DNA from: Tenebrio molitor
Lineage: Eukaryota; Arthropoda; Insecta; Coleoptera; Tenebrionidae
NCBI RefSeq assembly: GCF_963966145.1
Contig: NC_091047.1
Span: forward strand, 19,778,001-19,842,000
Length of the DNA: 64,000 bases
Direction of reading: 5' to 3'
Position numbers and translations under genes: made by a program. The notes below the pieces were generated by a model. That model saw only the letters and a list, made by a program, of their open reading frames with translations. It was not told the DNA's origin and did not search any database. Below, piece after piece: positions 61,255 through 64,000 of the stretch (within the stretch, counting starts at the first letter, position 1; every line of letters begins with the position of its first letter).

Positions 61255-61525
61255 TTCTTCAAAGTTTCATAACAAATAATTTAAGAAATGTTAAGAAACC
61301 AGGAATTATTTTAAAGTAGAAGATTGGGTAGACTGATAAATTAATGTCGTTTTGGGAAGCGTTACTGTGATTATGACAACGCTGTGAACAAAATCCGATT
61401 TTTTAAAATAATTAATCGTCTGTAAATCCGTTTTAATTTGGATAGATTTTGTAAGTATGTTTTGCAATTACATATGTACAAGTTTCTTGATTAAATCTTA
61501 TTTATTTACTTTAGCTTCCAATATG

Positions 61526-61679
61526 TCACATTCAGAAACGAATTTGTCAAAATTTGAGTTAGGAACGATTTAGTTAGTTTACTTTATCTGCCGCTCGTCA
61601 GGTAATCAGATGCCATGGCAATGAAGTGACACTTGAGCATTATCAATCCAGCAATATAATGTCATATTTTACTGACGTT
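61526..61679 (-). repeat. Interspersed repeat, family Y copy 2
   Basis: Reverse complement of 11517-11712 with the blocks CAAAATTTGAGTTAGGAACG, TTTACTTTATCTGCCGCTCG, ATGGCAATGAAGT and CAATATAATGTCATATTTTA. It has the single, unduplicated form of the internal block. Confidence 0.65.
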
Positions 61680-64000
61680 GGAACAAAAACGAAACATTTT
61701 CAACGCAATAAATAATTATAGAAATATTTACTAGATATGATTAATTTGACTTCATCACAAAAAAAAATCTCACTGCATCTCCACAACACGACAATTCTAG
61801 ATATGGATGACGAAATGCTTCGATGCCCTTAGAAAAAATTCTTTTGTTTGTTCCCCCCATCTCCCCTTGTTTTGTCATCCGGAAAATGAGTACCATGAAG
61901 GTTTTCTTTTAATAAAGAGTGATTATTATTCACATCACATACTTTGGAAGTTAATTTAGCATAATAATACCATATTGCACTCTGTCAAATCCTTTCCACT
62001 CCATTACTGACAATGTTGACTCTGCATCATAATAATCAACTTATATTTCATACACCGGAACAAATCTTTCAAAAAATTCATCTAGGTTCCTTGTTAATGA
62101 TAAGTAAATACATTTCTGACCACGTTTTTTAATTTGTAATGATGATCACACGATTCCCTAAAATTTTAAACTCAAGACTAGTTTTTAACCATCTGTTATG
62201 AAGGTGGTGATTCGTCTAATATTTCACTCACTTCCCTATGGATTCTGGCTACCGCGAGCTTTTTCAACAGATATTTTATTATTCACAGGAACTCGAGTTT
62301 ATCCATTTTTAAAAATAACTACCATGACCGTCTATTTATTTAAAGGCAAAAGGCGGAATTGTTCAGTCATGGAAAAAGAAAATTTGCAATTTCTAGAAAT
62401 ATTTTTCTAGCGAGGGCCAATAAAATATCATTAATATGACAGCACATGTTAAGTGTGTCGTCATACATTGTTAGTTGATATAAACATACATAATGAAGAG
62501 GAACTTGTGCATAGATGTGAATTTGTTTTAGCAATGCGGAAACAACTTTTACATCTCCATTGGCAACTTCTCTTCTGAAGAAAAGTTATAAGTTACATTT
62601 CGTTGTAGAATGTCATATTGCAATAGTAATAACTATTATTTCCATTGTTGCATTTTAATAACAACTATTTATGTAAATATCATACCGGTAATAGATATTA
62701 GACTATCAGTTCCTTATGAATTCTTTTCTACACTATACTCGCTGAAAAGCCTTAACGTCTCCCGCGAAGAACTATCTTATGACACAAATCAATTTTTCAT
62801 CTGTTACAGTCGTTCTAGGAACTAAACAAGACTCTTCACCCACTTTAAAATCCCTTCAATTCGTGATGATATGAAGGTGTCTGATTTTTCTTGACTTCGC
62901 TCAAATCCTCGCGAAAGAATTTTATTAACCCTTGGATTTCGCTTATTTCATTTTCAAAAAGACAAACTTAACTAAACAACTGAACTAAACGCAAAAAGAG
63001 ACTACAAGCAAATTACAGAAGCTCTGCCAACAAAAGATCATGGTTGATAGACAGTCTTACATTTGTGAGTCAGCGTCATGGGTATTAAATGATTAATGAA
63101 CCTTAACATCATTACCATCACTTGATAATTAATTTTATTTGATTAACACATAACCTCACTTTTATCATCAAATTAACGTAAGTTCATTCTTAATTTGAAG
63201 TAAAACTATCGTATCCTATTAACAAAACACAGAAAATTAGTTCTAAAAAAGGTATTTGCAAAAGAAATTATTCACACGGGTGCTGAATACAAGACGTTTC
63301 ATATTTACAGTTTGACAAGAATGACGTGACCGCCGATATTTTTGAACAGTCGTTACTTTTAATCCAAATATGTTCGATGGACGCAATCCGTTGGTAACGT
63401 GTGAGAATAAAGCACGTGTTAAAAGAACCGGAATATGATAACAATGCGAAGATAATATTTGCGGGAAACCCTTAAAGGCCTAAGGCTATTGCCCATTAAG
63501 CCGGTAAGTTGCAACGCCAGACGCTTCGCAAGATGCCGTGTTGAGCTCATGACAGATATGTGATTAACTTAATAAAAATGTACAAGTAAAGTACTTTTAT
63601 AAATTCCCCGGGGAGTCCCTTAATTGGGTAATATCCCCCGAGGACCCTCACATTTTTTCAGGGAGCTTACAAGCAACGTGAAAAATTTCAATGTTCCCTG
63701 GCTCGGTGAAGTAGTAAAAATTCTTTATTAAAATTGTTATAGTTAGGAAAACATCAGGTTCGCCGAGATCGATGTAGTCAATGTCTGCGCCATCCCGCCC
63801 TTGATCTCCGAAGGGAAACATTCTTAAGCCGGCTGATTTGCATTGTTATTAACTACTACACTGATTTACGTCCCCATTTCCGAGAGAAATTACCACATTC
63901 GACCCTTGCATTACGACTTTTTATTATCCGTCCTGCCAATATCTAAATTTTAATCATCCCGTCCTGCTCCTGGAAATTAATATATGCCCGTGCCTGTTTA
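61680..64000. other. Non-coding stretch to the end of the window
   Basis: Frames of 70 codons near 62198-62410 and 62610-62825 have no recognisable domain. 63590-63680 is a GC-richer patch with CCCCGGGGAGTCCC and CCCCCGAGGACCC. No repeat shared with the rest of the window was noticed. Confidence 0.45.

Noticed and set aside
1..64000. CRISPR arrays, operons, prophage or bacterial gene clusters
   Set aside because: No regularly spaced direct repeats and no dense long frames; the composition and mobile elements are those of an insect-like nuclear genome.

Overview
The window looks like AT-rich, repeat-laden non-coding DNA of an arthropod nuclear genome. It is most likely an insect; a beetle is a guess from the kinds of transposon present, not something the sequence proves. 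I found no intact host gene, no rRNA or tRNA gene, no CRISPR array, no operon structure and nothing bacterial. Almost every open frame outside the transposons is short, starts at a non-ATG codon or shows no recognisable domain, so most of the window reads as intergenic or deep intronic sequence colonised by mobile elements.

Layout. 1-1.5 kb holds the decayed 3' end of a non-LTR retrotransposon with a restriction-like endonuclease. 5.7-9.3 kb holds two copies of a tRNA-derived SINE (minus strand). 11-13.3 kb holds a foldback repeat and copies of two interspersed repeat families. 18.0-21.4 kb holds three short plus-strand relics that resemble N-terminal parts of tyrosine-recombinase (Crypton-like) proteins. 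24 kb has a mariner-like signature and the first of three repeats built on a piece of 5S rRNA (others at 34.3 and 44.5 kb). 35-51 kb is rich in palindromic and terminal-inverted-repeat elements, several flanked by TA. 54.5-56.9 kb holds another interspersed repeat and the second copy of a TA-flanked MITE.

The best-defined object is at 57048-60909 on the minus strand: a non-LTR retrotransposon (LINE) inserted between perfect 17-bp target site duplications. It keeps its 5' end, which carries an initiator-like start and a DPE-like hexamer at the spacing used by insect LINE promoters. It has an ORF1 with a coiled coil and an RRM-like domain, and an ORF2 with an apparently complete APE endonuclease, a reverse transcriptase and a C-terminal zinc knuckle. 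ORF2 is broken by one in-frame TGA, an internal deletion that removed the middle of the RT, and a frameshift, so this copy cannot move by itself. Its coding strand is strikingly purine-rich, which creates long meaningless open frames on the other strand.

The most promising undescribed material is the 5S-derived repeat family, whose copies start inside 5S and keep its internal promoter region; the cluster of Crypton-like N-terminal relics; and the diverse set of foldback elements, including one pair nested or abutted at 38.3-38.7 kb.
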